A DNA stretch of 64,000 bases from Actinomadura sp. NBRC 104412 (GTDB taxonomy: Bacteria; Actinomycetota; Actinomycetes; Streptosporangiales; Streptosporangiaceae): NCBI RefSeq assembly GCF_030269515.1, contig NZ_BSTM01000001.1, positions 186,001-250,000 on the forward strand, in the 5' to 3' direction. This document shows, piece by piece, positions 15,759-23,890 of the stretch. The translations under genes were made by a program, and so were the position numbers. The stretch's first letter is position 1. Every line of letters begins with the position of its first letter. Below the pieces are notes generated by a model. That model searched no databases, had not been told where the DNA came from, and saw nothing but the letters and a program-made list of their open reading frames with translations.

Positions 15759-17390
15759 TCAACCCCGCGTGAACCGGGTGAACCAGTCCGTCCGCACCCG
15801 CCGGGTGAGGCGCACGTCGACCAGCACGGGACGCTCCGGGCGCCGCAGCCGCGGAGCCAGCTCCTCCAGTTCCCGGACGGAGCCGATCGAGTATCCGTCG
15901 CCGCCCATCGCCCGCGCCACGCTTGCGAAATCGGGCCGGTCGAACTCGGCCAGCCCCGTCGGGATACCCTGCCGGATCATGTTGTGGTACTCGAAGCCGT
16001 ACGCGCCGTCGTTCATCGCGATCACGATGACCGCGAGCCCGTACCGCACCGCGGTGTCGAACTCGGCCAGCGACATCATCAGCCCGCCGTCCCCGACGAC
16101 GGCCGCGACCACCCGGCCGGGACGGGCGTGCGCGGCGCCGATCGCGGCGGCCAGGCCGAGCCCGATCGAGCCGAACCCGAGCGGGTAGACCAGGTGCGAG
16201 GGCTCGGGTACCCGGATCATCCGGACCGGCTCGGACAGCGCGGCGTGCCCGCCGTCCACGACGAGGATCCGTTCCTTCGGCAGCACCCGGTCCAGGGCCA
16301 GCGCCACCGATCGCGGGTCGGCGCCGGTCTCGTCGCTCTCGTCGGTGAACCCATCCTCAGGGGAGCGGGACGCGAGCCGGCCGGCGAGTTCAGGTGAGCG
16401 CCAGCCCTCGCGGTGCACGCCGTCCGCGCGCAGCCTGGCGAGGAGGCGTTCGGCGACCCTCCTCGCATCGCCGACCAGTGCCACCTCGGCGGGCCGGTGC
16501 GTTCCGATCGCCGCCGCGTCGGTGTCGCAGTGGACGACCTGCGCCTTGCCGTACAGGGCCCCGTTGTCGGTGGTGAACGGATTGAACGACGCGCCGAACA
16601 CCAGCACGCAATCGGCCCGTGCCAGCAGGTCGCGGGCGAGGCCGTCGGCGAAGCCGCCGCTGATGCCCACCGCATACGGCTCTCCCGCGAAGTACTCGGT
16701 CGCGAGCAAGGTGGTGGCGAGCAGCGCCCCGAGCCGGTCGGCCAGCTCGACGAGGGCCTCGCGGGCGCCCGAGCGGACCGCGCCGCGCCCGGCGAGCACG
16801 ACCACCCGCCGCGCCGACAGCGCCGACGCGACGGCCGCGCCGATCTCCGCTTCGCCGCACTCCGCCGCTTCCTCCCCTCGGACGCCGTCCCGTGAGGGAG
16901 CCTCCGCGGGAAGGCGTACGGGCACGTCGAGCACGACGGGGTGGCGCTCGGACCGGGCGCGGGCGAACGCCTCGGCCGTGTCCGCCCGAGCGGTCGCGGT
17001 GGAACGCACGGAGACGAACGCCGCCTCCGCCGCGCCGGCCAGCCGCGCCTGGTCGAGCGCCTGCGGATGCCAGGGAACGGCGGGATCGGTGTCGGCGGTC
17101 ACGAGCACGAGCGGGGTCCGGCTGCGCGCGGCCTCCACCAGCGGTGTCACGGTGTTGGTCAGTCCCGGGCCGTGGGTCGCCGTGGCCACGCCGACCTCAC
17201 CGGACACCCGCGCGTACCCGTCGGCGGCGAGCACGCCGCCGTCCTCCCGCGCGGTCGCGACGTGGCGGCCGCCGTGGCGGCGGGTCAGGGCGTCCAGGAA
17301 CGCCAGGTTGCCGTCGCCCAGCACGCCGAACACCGGCCCGCCCGTCTCCGCCGCGACCACCCTGGCCACGGCGTCCGACGCGTCGGTCAC
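15759..17390 (-). CDS. thiamine-diphosphate enzyme (acetolactate synthase / benzoylformate decarboxylase-like)
   Basis: A 543-residue ThDP enzyme with PYR, central and PP domains in order. The cofactor-activating Glu is in AREDGGVLAADGYARVSG, and the PP-domain metal/ThDP motif runs from VVGDGGLMMSLAEF to MNDGAYG. It starts at GTG 17390, overlapping the aldolase stop (GTGA). Placement between a class II aldolase and an alpha-hydroxy-acid oxidase suggests decarboxylation or carboligation of a 2-oxo acid. It could be a decarboxylase or a lyase; sequence alone does not decide. Confidence 0.86.
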   Translation of the reverse strand: MTDASDAVARVVAAETGGPVFGVLGDGNLAFLDALTRRHGGRHVATAREDGGVLAADGYARVSGEVGVATATHGPGLTNTVTPLVEAARSRTPLVLVTADTDPAVPWHPQALDQARLAGAAEAAFVSVRSTATARADTAEAFARARSERHPVVLDVPVRLPAEAPSRDGVRGEEAAECGEAEIGAAVASALSARRVVVLAGRGAVRSGAREALVELADRLGALLATTLLATEYFAGEPYAVGISGGFADGLARDLLARADCVLVFGASFNPFTTDNGALYGKAQVVHCDTDAAAIGTHRPAEVALVGDARRVAERLLARLRADGVHREGWRSPELAGRLASRSPEDGFTDESDETGADPRSVALALDRVLPKERILVVDGGHAALSEPVRMIRVPEPSHLVYPLGFGSIGLGLAAAIGAAHARPGRVVAAVVGDGGLMMSLAEFDTAVRYGLAVIVIAMNDGAYGFEYHNMIRQGIPTGLAEFDRPDFASVARAMGGDGYSIGSVRELEELAPRLRRPERPVLVDVRLTRRVRTDWFTRFTRG

Positions 17391-18112
17391 GCCGTGCGCT
17401 CCGCGTCGTCCTCGTCCAGCCAGGCGAACAGGTCGGGGTCCGAGACCCGCAGCCGCCGTAGCTGGGCGGCCCAGGTGTTGCGGCGGAAGTACTGCTCATA
17501 AAGCGACTTGGCCTGCATCACCTGGGGAAGCGGGATCTCCTGCCCGCCCGCCGCAACGGCGTCCAGGTGGATCTTCGCCGCCTTCTCCAGCGTCATCGCG
17601 TCCACCGTGGCCTCTTCAAGGTCGGGCGCGGCGATGAGGATCCCGTGGTTGCGCATGTGCAGCACCCGCTTGTCGCCCAGCGCCGCCGCCATCCGCTTGC
17701 CCTCCACCTGGGGCTGGACGCCGTCGTCGGCGTACCACGCCTGCTCGTTGTGGAACAGCGTGCTGACCTCGTTGTACATGCCGACCGGACGTCCCGTCGT
17801 GGTGACGACGGCCGCGTAGTGGGAGTGGGTATGGATGATCGAGCCGACGTCCGGCCGCTCCCGGTAGATCGCCGCGTGGAACTGCACCGCGGGGGACGCC
17901 TCCCAGTCCCCTTCGAGCACGTCCAGGTCGAAGGACAGCTTGATGACGCGGTCGGGCGTGGTCTCGTCGAAGTACTCGAAGGGGGTGATCCAGAACGCGT
18001 CCGCGCCGGGCGCCCGGGCGCTCACATGACCCGCGACGCCGCTGTCGCAGCCCTCGCGGTAGAGCATCCGCCGAGCCGCGGCGATCTTGAATCTGGGGTC
18101 GTCCACACGCAT
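17387..18112 (-). CDS. class II aldolase/adducin-family protein
   Basis: A 241-residue zinc aldolase-type protein. The metal-binding motif IIHTHSHYAAV and later HMRNHGILI are intact, supporting a catalytic protein. Family members are fuculose/ribulose-phosphate aldolases, 4-epimerases or decarboxylases. A GGGAGG ribosome site precedes ATG 18112. It lies 27 bp after the ABC ATPase gene, linking transport and metabolism in one operon. Confidence 0.86.
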   Translation of the reverse strand: MRVDDPRFKIAAARRMLYREGCDSGVAGHVSARAPGADAFWITPFEYFDETTPDRVIKLSFDLDVLEGDWEASPAVQFHAAIYRERPDVGSIIHTHSHYAAVVTTTGRPVGMYNEVSTLFHNEQAWYADDGVQPQVEGKRMAAALGDKRVLHMRNHGILIAAPDLEEATVDAMTLEKAAKIHLDAVAAGGQEIPLPQVMQAKSLYEQYFRRNTWAAQLRRLRVSDPDLFAWLDEDDAERTA

Positions 18113-18139
18113 GTCGCTGCCTCCCTGCCGATCCTCCGG

Positions 18140-18853
18140 CTAGTCCTCCACCGCCTCCAGCGAGCGATGGCCGAGGTAGGAGTCGATCAGTGCCTCCCGG
18201 TCGCCCAGCTCGGCGGAGTCGCCGCGCAGCACGATCTCGCCCTGGACGAGCACGCACGCCGAGTCGCAGATCTCCAGCGCGGCGGTGGAGTTCTGCTCGA
18301 CGAGCAGCATCGGGACGTCGATCTCGCGCAGCGCCGCGAAGACCTCCTGCGTCACTCGTGGGGCCAGGCCCAGGGAGGGCTCGTCGAGCAGCAGCAGCCG
18401 GGGCGCCGCGACCAGGGCGCGGCCGAGGGCGACCATCTGCTGCTCGCCCCCGGACAGCGCCCAGCCCGGACGGCGGCGGAGCGGGGCCAGGGCGGGCAGC
18501 AGGTCGTAGACGTCCAGGAGCGAGTAACCGCCGGTGCGGCCGGCCCGTGCCGTCAGCCCCACCTGGAGGTTCTCGTGGACGGTGAGCGTGCCGAACACGC
18601 GCCGGCCCTCGGGTATGTGGATCAGGCCCGACTTGGCGACCTTGTCGGGCGGGACGGTGCGCAGGTCCCGGCCGTCGAACACGATCGACCCCTCGTACGG
18701 GACCAGGCTGGAGATCGCCCACAGGGTGGAGGTCTTGCCCGCGCCGTTCGGGCCGAGCAGCGCCAGCGACCCGCCGTCGCCGAGCGACAGGTCGATGCCG
18801 TCGACCACCCGGGTGCCCTCGTAGGCGATGACGAGCGAGGTGACTTCGAGCAT
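18140..18853 (-). CDS. livF: branched-chain amino acid-type ABC transporter ATPase (LivF-like)
   Basis: A 237-residue ATP-binding subunit. Walker A is GPNGAGKTS, the signature is LSGGEQQMVALGRAL, Walker B is LLLLDEPSLGLAP, and VEQN follows as usual in LivF. The start ATG overlaps the LivG stop. It energises import together with LivG, LivH, LivM and the binding protein upstream. LivF naming reflects family; given the neighbouring genes, the cargo is more likely an aromatic or hydroxy acid than an amino acid (inference). Confidence 0.92.
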   Translation of the reverse strand: MLEVTSLVIAYEGTRVVDGIDLSLGDGGSLALLGPNGAGKTSTLWAISSLVPYEGSIVFDGRDLRTVPPDKVAKSGLIHIPEGRRVFGTLTVHENLQVGLTARAGRTGGYSLLDVYDLLPALAPLRRRPGWALSGGEQQMVALGRALVAAPRLLLLDEPSLGLAPRVTQEVFAALREIDVPMLLVEQNSTAALEICDSACVLVQGEIVLRGDSAELGDREALIDSYLGHRSLEAVED

Positions 18854-19602
18854 CAGGCGCTCCCCAGATATGCCTCGACGACGGCCTGGTCGGCGAACAC
18901 CTCGTCGGGCGCGCCGTCGGCGATGACCCGGCCGAGCCGGAGGACGATGATCCGGCCGCACAGCCGGCGCAGGAAGTCGATCTTGTGGTCCACCACCAGC
19001 AGCGTCATCCCGTCCTCGCGCAGGCCGCGCAGCAGCCGCAGCAGGTTCTCGGTCTCGGCCTGGTTGAGCCCGGCGGACGGCTCGTCCATCACCAGGATGC
19101 GCGGCTCGCCCGCGATCGCCCGTGCGATCTCCAGATACCGGTGCTGGCCGTAGGACAGCCCGGCGGCCGGACGGGTGGCGAGCGCTTCGAGCCCCACCCG
19201 CTGGAGCGCCGCATAGCCGCGCTCGATGCGGCGCAGGTCGGCCCGCCACATGCGGGGCCGCGCGAACAGCGCGCCGAGCATGCCACCGGCCGCCCGCGAG
19301 GAGGTCGAGAGCAGGACGTTCTCGATGCAGGACAGCTCCAGAAACGTCTGCGGGGTCTGGAAGGTGCGCAGCAGGCCCGCCGCCCGTACCCGGTCGGGAC
19401 GGCCAAGCCGCAGCGGCCGGTCCTCGATCCACAGAGCACCGCCGGCGCGGTTCAGCCCGCAGATCGCGTTGAGCAGCGTGCTCTTCCCCGAGCCGTTCGG
19501 GCCGACGACGCCGACCGTCTCGCCCGACCGCACGGCGAACGAGACGCCGTCGACGGCGACGACTCCGCCGAACCTGACCGAGACCTCACTCGCGCGGAGC
19601 AC
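18853..19602 (-). CDS. livG: branched-chain amino acid-type ABC transporter ATPase (LivG-like)
   Basis: A 249-residue ATP-binding subunit starting MLRASEVSVRFGGV at GTG 19602. An open frame continues upstream, but its Cys/Arg-rich sequence is not protein-like and lies within livM. Walker A is GPNGSGKST, the switch region LDVVDHKI-like (LLVVDHKIDFL) is typical of LivG, and the signature is LSYGQHRYLEIARAI, a normal LivG variant. It overlaps the 3' end of livM by 17 bp. Confidence 0.91.
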   Translation of the reverse strand: MLRASEVSVRFGGVVAVDGVSFAVRSGETVGVVGPNGSGKSTLLNAICGLNRAGGALWIEDRPLRLGRPDRVRAAGLLRTFQTPQTFLELSCIENVLLSTSSRAAGGMLGALFARPRMWRADLRRIERGYAALQRVGLEALATRPAAGLSYGQHRYLEIARAIAGEPRILVMDEPSAGLNQAETENLLRLLRGLREDGMTLLVVDHKIDFLRRLCGRIIVLRLGRVIADGAPDEVFADQAVVEAYLGSA

Positions 19603-20719
19603 GCCGCAGCACCCCCTTCGGCAGCCTCTCCCACAGCGCGGAGGCCGCCCCGACGATCCCCTGCGGGAGGACGACGATCGTGGCCAGCAGCAGCATCGAG
19701 AAGACCACGTCCTCATAGGTCTTGACCGGCCGCAGCAGCTCGGGCAGCCAGGTGATGAAGAACGCCCCGACGACCGCGCCCCACATCGAGCCGAGCCCGC
19801 CCAGCAGGATCATCAGGTACAGGTTGATGGCCACCCCCACGCCGAACGTGTCCGGCGCGATGAAGCCGAGCGTGTGCGCCTGTAGCGAGCCCGCCGCCCC
19901 GGCCAGCGCCGAGCCGAACGCGAAGATCGTGACGGCGATGGTCCGCACCCGGACGCCGTTGGCCCTGGCGACCTCGGGGTTCTCCTTGGCGGCCAGCGCG
20001 TCCCGGCGCAGCGGCGAACGCTCGATCAGCGCGCCCATCACCAGCACGGCGCACATGACGGCGAGCAGCAGCCAGAAGAGCGCGCCCTCGGTCTCGAAGT
20101 ACCTGCCGAAGAGGTTTGGCCGGTCCATTCCGGAGACCAGGCCGGCCTCCTCGCCGGCGAAGAACTTCACGTTCCTGAACACCAGGATCATCAGCTCGGC
20201 GAAGGCCAGCGCGCCGATCGCGAAGTACAGGTGGCGGGCGCGGCTCAGCAGCGCGCCCAGCACGGCCGCGGACAGGAACGCGACCGCCACGCCCACCACG
20301 AAGCCCAGCAGGAACCCGTTCTCACCCGCCACCTTCGCCGAGGTGTACGCGCCGATCCCCATGAACGCGGCCTGCGAGAACGCGAACAGCCCGCCCACCG
20401 AGTACGCGAAGTAGAGCCCGACCGCCGCGATCGCGTAGATGAGCGTCGTGTTGAGCACGGCGACGCGGGCGATGTTCCCCGACCACAGCATCGCGGCACC
20501 GGCCGCCATCACCGCGAACACCAGGATCGGGACGAACGGGCGCCGCTGGTAGATCGGCGGCGCGTACCCGGGCAGCACGATCCGGCTCCGCGCCGCCAGC
20601 CCGCGGGCGGGCGACCCCCCGGGCGCCGGCCGCTCGGGCTTCACCTCCACGGCTCCGTCTCCGGCGGCGGACCCCTGGACCTCCGTGGCTTCGCCCGAAG
20701 GGCGGTCAAAGCCGGGCAC
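19586..20719 (-). CDS. livM: branched-chain amino acid-type ABC permease (LivM-like)
   Basis: Integral membrane permease of about 377 residues. A 60-residue Pro/Gly-rich cytoplasmic N-terminus precedes roughly ten helices. The LivM landmarks FAYSVGGLFAFSQAAFMGIGAY and NLYLMILLGGLGSMWGAVVG are present. The start is ambiguous between GTG 20728 and GTG 20719; I prefer 20719 because GGGAG lies 9 bp upstream of it. It overlaps the livH stop. Confidence 0.9.
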   Translation of the reverse strand: MPGFDRPSGEATEVQGSAAGDGAVEVKPERPAPGGSPARGLAARSRIVLPGYAPPIYQRRPFVPILVFAVMAAGAAMLWSGNIARVAVLNTTLIYAIAAVGLYFAYSVGGLFAFSQAAFMGIGAYTSAKVAGENGFLLGFVVGVAVAFLSAAVLGALLSRARHLYFAIGALAFAELMILVFRNVKFFAGEEAGLVSGMDRPNLFGRYFETEGALFWLLLAVMCAVLVMGALIERSPLRRDALAAKENPEVARANGVRVRTIAVTIFAFGSALAGAAGSLQAHTLGFIAPDTFGVGVAINLYLMILLGGLGSMWGAVVGAFFITWLPELLRPVKTYEDVVFSMLLLATIVVLPQGIVGAASALWERLPKGVLRRAPRE

Positions 20720-21581
20720 GGGTGGCACCTCCCAGCAGTCCCTCCGGGCGCAGCGCGATGACCAGCAGGATCGCGATGAACGGGAACGCGGCCCGCATGT
20801 TGCCCGAGATGTAGCCGCCGCCCAGTTGCTCGACCAGGCCGAGCGTCAGGGCGCCCGCCACGACACCGCTCAACCGGCCGAAGCCGCCGATGATCGCGGC
20901 GCCGAACGCGAACAGCATCGGCGTGAACCCGATGTCGGGGGTCAGCGCGGAGAACGGCGCGAGCAGCACCCCGGCGAGCCCCGCCATGGCGCTGGCCAGC
21001 GCGAAGGTGATCATGGAAAGCCGGTTGACGGCGATGCCCTGCAGCAGCGCCGCGTTCCGGTCGGCCGCCAGCGCCCTGACCTGCCGGCCGAACTGGGTGC
21101 GGCCGAACAGCAGCGCGAGCGCGGCGACGGCGACCCCGGTGGTCACCACCGAGAACAGCGCGTGGTGGGAGATCACCGCGCCGAACACCTCGGTGGAGCC
21201 GTACCCGAAGGGGCTGGGCAGCCTGCGCGCGTCCGGACCGTACCAGAGCAGGATGAGCCCCTGGATCGCGAAGCCGCCCGCCAGCGTGGAGAGCAGGACG
21301 ACATCAGGTGATCGTTCGCGCAGCGGCGCGTACGCGACACGTTCGAGCGCAAGCCCCGCCACCGCCAGCGCGGCGACCGCCAGCAGATAGCTGAGGACGA
21401 GGGGGAGGCCCACGTCGGAGACGCTCCAGTAGCACACGTACCCGGCCAGCGCGACCAGCCCGAACTGCGCCACGCTGACGATCCCGGTCGCCTTGTAGAT
21501 GATGAGGATGCCGAGCGAGACGAGCGTGTAGATCGCGCCGAGCGCGAGCCCGCTGAAGACGAGCGCGATGAACCGGTCCAT
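20706..21581 (-). CDS. livH: branched-chain amino acid-type ABC permease (LivH-like)
   Basis: A 291-residue permease with about eight to nine helices. Family landmarks are LVSLGILIIYKATGIVSVAQFG near the N-terminus, FGRTQFGRQVRALAADRNAALLQGI (cytoplasmic coupling loop) and LTLGLVEQLGGGYIS. ATG 21581 follows the binding-protein stop by 14 bp. It forms the translocation pore with LivM. Confidence 0.92.
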   Translation of the reverse strand: MDRFIALVFSGLALGAIYTLVSLGILIIYKATGIVSVAQFGLVALAGYVCYWSVSDVGLPLVLSYLLAVAALAVAGLALERVAYAPLRERSPDVVLLSTLAGGFAIQGLILLWYGPDARRLPSPFGYGSTEVFGAVISHHALFSVVTTGVAVAALALLFGRTQFGRQVRALAADRNAALLQGIAVNRLSMITFALASAMAGLAGVLLAPFSALTPDIGFTPMLFAFGAAIIGGFGRLSGVVAGALTLGLVEQLGGGYISGNMRAAFPFIAILLVIALRPEGLLGGATRARL

Positions 21582-21595
21582 CGGGAGTCCGCGGC

Positions 21596-22801
21596 CTAAC
21601 CCTTGCCGACCAGATCGCCGGCGCCGAACTTGCGCACGCTCTTCTGCTGGCCACCTGCGAAGGAGACGATGACCGCTTCGTTCATCATCTCGTGGTCGGC
21701 GTCGGACTTGTAGGCCAGCGCGCACATGCCCTTGGTGTGGTTGATCGTGCCCAGCGCCTTGCCGACCGCGTCGGGCTCGGTCGACTTGGCCTGCTCCATG
21801 GCGGCCTTGAGCATGAAGATCGCGTCGTAGACGCCGGCGGCGCCGTAGTCGGCCACGTCGCCGTACTTCTTCTGGTAGCGCTGCGCCCAGTCCCTGACGT
21901 ACTGCCGCTCGTCGGCCGGCGGGTTGCACAACTGGACGCCGTAGACCTTCTCCATCGCCGCGGGCGGGACGAGCTTGCGGGTGTCGAGGATGCTCGTGGC
22001 CGGGCCGCCCAGGTACGGCACCCTGATGCCGTTCTGGAACGACTGCCGCACGCCCACCGCCATCTGGTTCGGGTAGGACCAGTCGACGATGGCGTCGGCC
22101 GACCTCATCGACAGCACTTCCCCGGTGAGGTCCTTGACGTCGTACGGGTAGAGCTTGGGCGGCAGCGTGGTCACGCCCGCGCCCTTGAGGTGCCGCTCGA
22201 ACCGCGGCATCGCGGTGATCCCGTAGTCGATCTTGAGGCCCATCAGCCCGACGGTCTTCGGCTTGAGGTCCTGGGCCACGAACATGGAGCCGGCGTAGAT
22301 GAGCTTCTCCATCCGGGTCATCACCCGGTAGGTGTTGGGGTGCCCACCCTCCTCGTTCAGGCTGGTGGCGGTGGACACGCCCATGCTCATGAACGGGATG
22401 TCGGCCCGCTGCAGGATCTTCGCGGCCGCCTTGAACTCGATCGAGGACGGCAGGCCGATGGCGGCGTCCACCTTGTCGGCGACCGCGAGCCTGGCGGCCT
22501 GCGCGGACTTGGCCGGGTCGATGGCGGTGTCGTACTCCTTCAGCACCACCTTGCGGCCCATGATCCCGCCGGCGGCGTTGACCTCCTCGACCGCCATCCG
22601 GGTGCCGTCGATGTAGTTCTTCAGCACATTGCCGCCGGTCATCGGCTCCAGCGACGCGATCACGATGGGGTCGTCGGCGCCGCCCGTGCCGCCGCCTTCC
22701 CCGCACCCGGTGGCCAGCAGCGCGATCCCGCCCACGAGGGCGATCAGCGAGCGGGCGCCGCGTGCACGTGCGAACCCTTGACCTGGACGGGTGGGGCGCA
22801 T
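21596..22801 (-). CDS. livK: ABC transporter substrate-binding lipoprotein (LivK-like, periplasmic-binding type 1)
   Basis: A 401-residue extracytoplasmic binding protein. A twin-positive N-terminus and hydrophobic segment end in the lipobox LLATGC (Cys33), followed by a Gly-rich linker. The mature part (from about residue 42, IVIASLEPMTGGNVLKNYIDG) is a type 1 periplasmic-binding domain with AVEEVNAAGGIMGRKV. TTGGAGG precedes ATG 22801. It heads the LivKHMGF-aldolase-ThDP-oxidase operon and would deliver the pathway substrate. Confidence 0.92.
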   Translation of the reverse strand: MRPTRPGQGFARARGARSLIALVGGIALLATGCGEGGGTGGADDPIVIASLEPMTGGNVLKNYIDGTRMAVEEVNAAGGIMGRKVVLKEYDTAIDPAKSAQAARLAVADKVDAAIGLPSSIEFKAAAKILQRADIPFMSMGVSTATSLNEEGGHPNTYRVMTRMEKLIYAGSMFVAQDLKPKTVGLMGLKIDYGITAMPRFERHLKGAGVTTLPPKLYPYDVKDLTGEVLSMRSADAIVDWSYPNQMAVGVRQSFQNGIRVPYLGGPATSILDTRKLVPPAAMEKVYGVQLCNPPADERQYVRDWAQRYQKKYGDVADYGAAGVYDAIFMLKAAMEQAKSTEPDAVGKALGTINHTKGMCALAYKSDADHEMMNEAVIVSFAGGQQKSVRKFGAGDLVGKG

Positions 22802-22816
22802 GGCCGCCTCCAAGGG

Positions 22817-22851
22817 ATCAATTGAAGCTATCGTATATACATTAGAGCTAA
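22817..22851. promoter_or_regulatory. candidate operator/promoter D upstream of the ABC transporter operon
   Basis: A 35 bp AT-rich island 16 bp upstream of the binding-protein start. It contains ATCAATTGAAGCTATC, a GTATATAC palindrome (22833-22840) and flanking AGCTA ... TAGAGCT arms. This is the only AT-rich stretch between the two genes and probably holds the operon promoter and the binding site of the adjacent FadR-type regulator. Confidence 0.45.
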
Positions 22852-22968
22852 AAGTAGGACCGCCAAGGGCATGGGTCAAGGGATCATCGGCCGGGATCGC
22901 GAGTCGAGGCGATGTGCCGCGTGATGTTCCGTCGCGCCGCAACCCGCCACCGGATCGCGGGCCGCCCG

Positions 22969-23787
22969 CTACAGTCCGCCGCGGTCGCGTCTGGACGCCA
23001 TCGCGCGTCCCGGAGCCTTCAGGACCGACGCGTCGATCGTGCGACCGGCGTCCTGAGGGTCCGAGTAGAACTGGTCCGGGTCGAAATGGGCGTGCGCCAG
23101 CCGACCGGCCTCCTCGACCGCGCCAGCGGCGATCAGGTCGGTGATGCGCTCGTGCGTCTCAAGGCCGCGCAGCCGGTAGTCACGGTCGGGAAAGGTCCCG
23201 GCCCGCGTCGACATCGTCGCCCAGTCCTGGACGTGGGCGAGCCACAGCGCCTCCACCGACCCGGAGATCAATCGCAGCGTCGTGTTCCCGCAGCGGTCGA
23301 CCAGACCCCGATGGAAGTCGGCCATCGCGTCGACGTACACCAGCACGTCGTCGAGCGTCTCGCGGGCACGCTCGTTGGCCTCGCGCAGATAAGGCACGAC
23401 CTCCGTCGCACGGTCGTCCCTTCGCGCGCACAACTCGGCGCAGGTGCCCTCAAGGTTCTTCAACGCGCCGCCCACGTCGGCCAGGGTGGCCTGCTGCGCC
23501 TGCAACACAAGGCTGAGGCTGTAGGCGGCATGCCTGGCCTGCGGACGGTGGACGTAGGCGCCGCCGACGTTCCCCCTGCGGACGGTGATCAGGCCCTCGG
23601 CCTCCAGGATCCGCAGCGCCTCCCGCAGCGACGGCTTGCTGATCTTGAATTCCGCCAGCAGGCTGTCCTGGTTGGGCAGCAGCGCACCGTCGGGCAGCCG
23701 CCCGGTGAGGATGCGCCGCCGCAGCTTGTCGGCGATCAGCTCGGCAAGCCGCGGCTGGTGCAGCGGGGTCGATGGCTCGGTGGACAT
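22969..23787 (-). CDS. FadR/GntR-family transcriptional regulator (copy 2)
   Basis: A 272-residue regulator with an N-terminal winged helix (HQPRLAELIADKLRRRILTG ... KPSLREALRILEAEGLI) and a C-terminal FCD domain. It is a close relative of the regulator at 7930-8775. It is transcribed in the same direction as, and directly upstream of, the ABC transporter/aldolase operon with a 167 bp gap, so local control is likely. The C-terminal 35 residues are basic and beyond the FCD core. Confidence 0.9.
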   Translation of the reverse strand: MSTEPSTPLHQPRLAELIADKLRRRILTGRLPDGALLPNQDSLLAEFKISKPSLREALRILEAEGLITVRRGNVGGAYVHRPQARHAAYSLSLVLQAQQATLADVGGALKNLEGTCAELCARRDDRATEVVPYLREANERARETLDDVLVYVDAMADFHRGLVDRCGNTTLRLISGSVEALWLAHVQDWATMSTRAGTFPDRDYRLRGLETHERITDLIAAGAVEEAGRLAHAHFDPDQFYSDPQDAGRTIDASVLKAPGRAMASRRDRGGL

Positions 23788-23890
23788 GGCGCTCCGTCGC
23801 GCTCGGAGGTGGACCCTCCGACCGTACTCGGTACGAAGGCCGGATCAGCATGAGGTCTGCGGGCCGCCGTCCGTCTAGGCTGGCGGTGTC

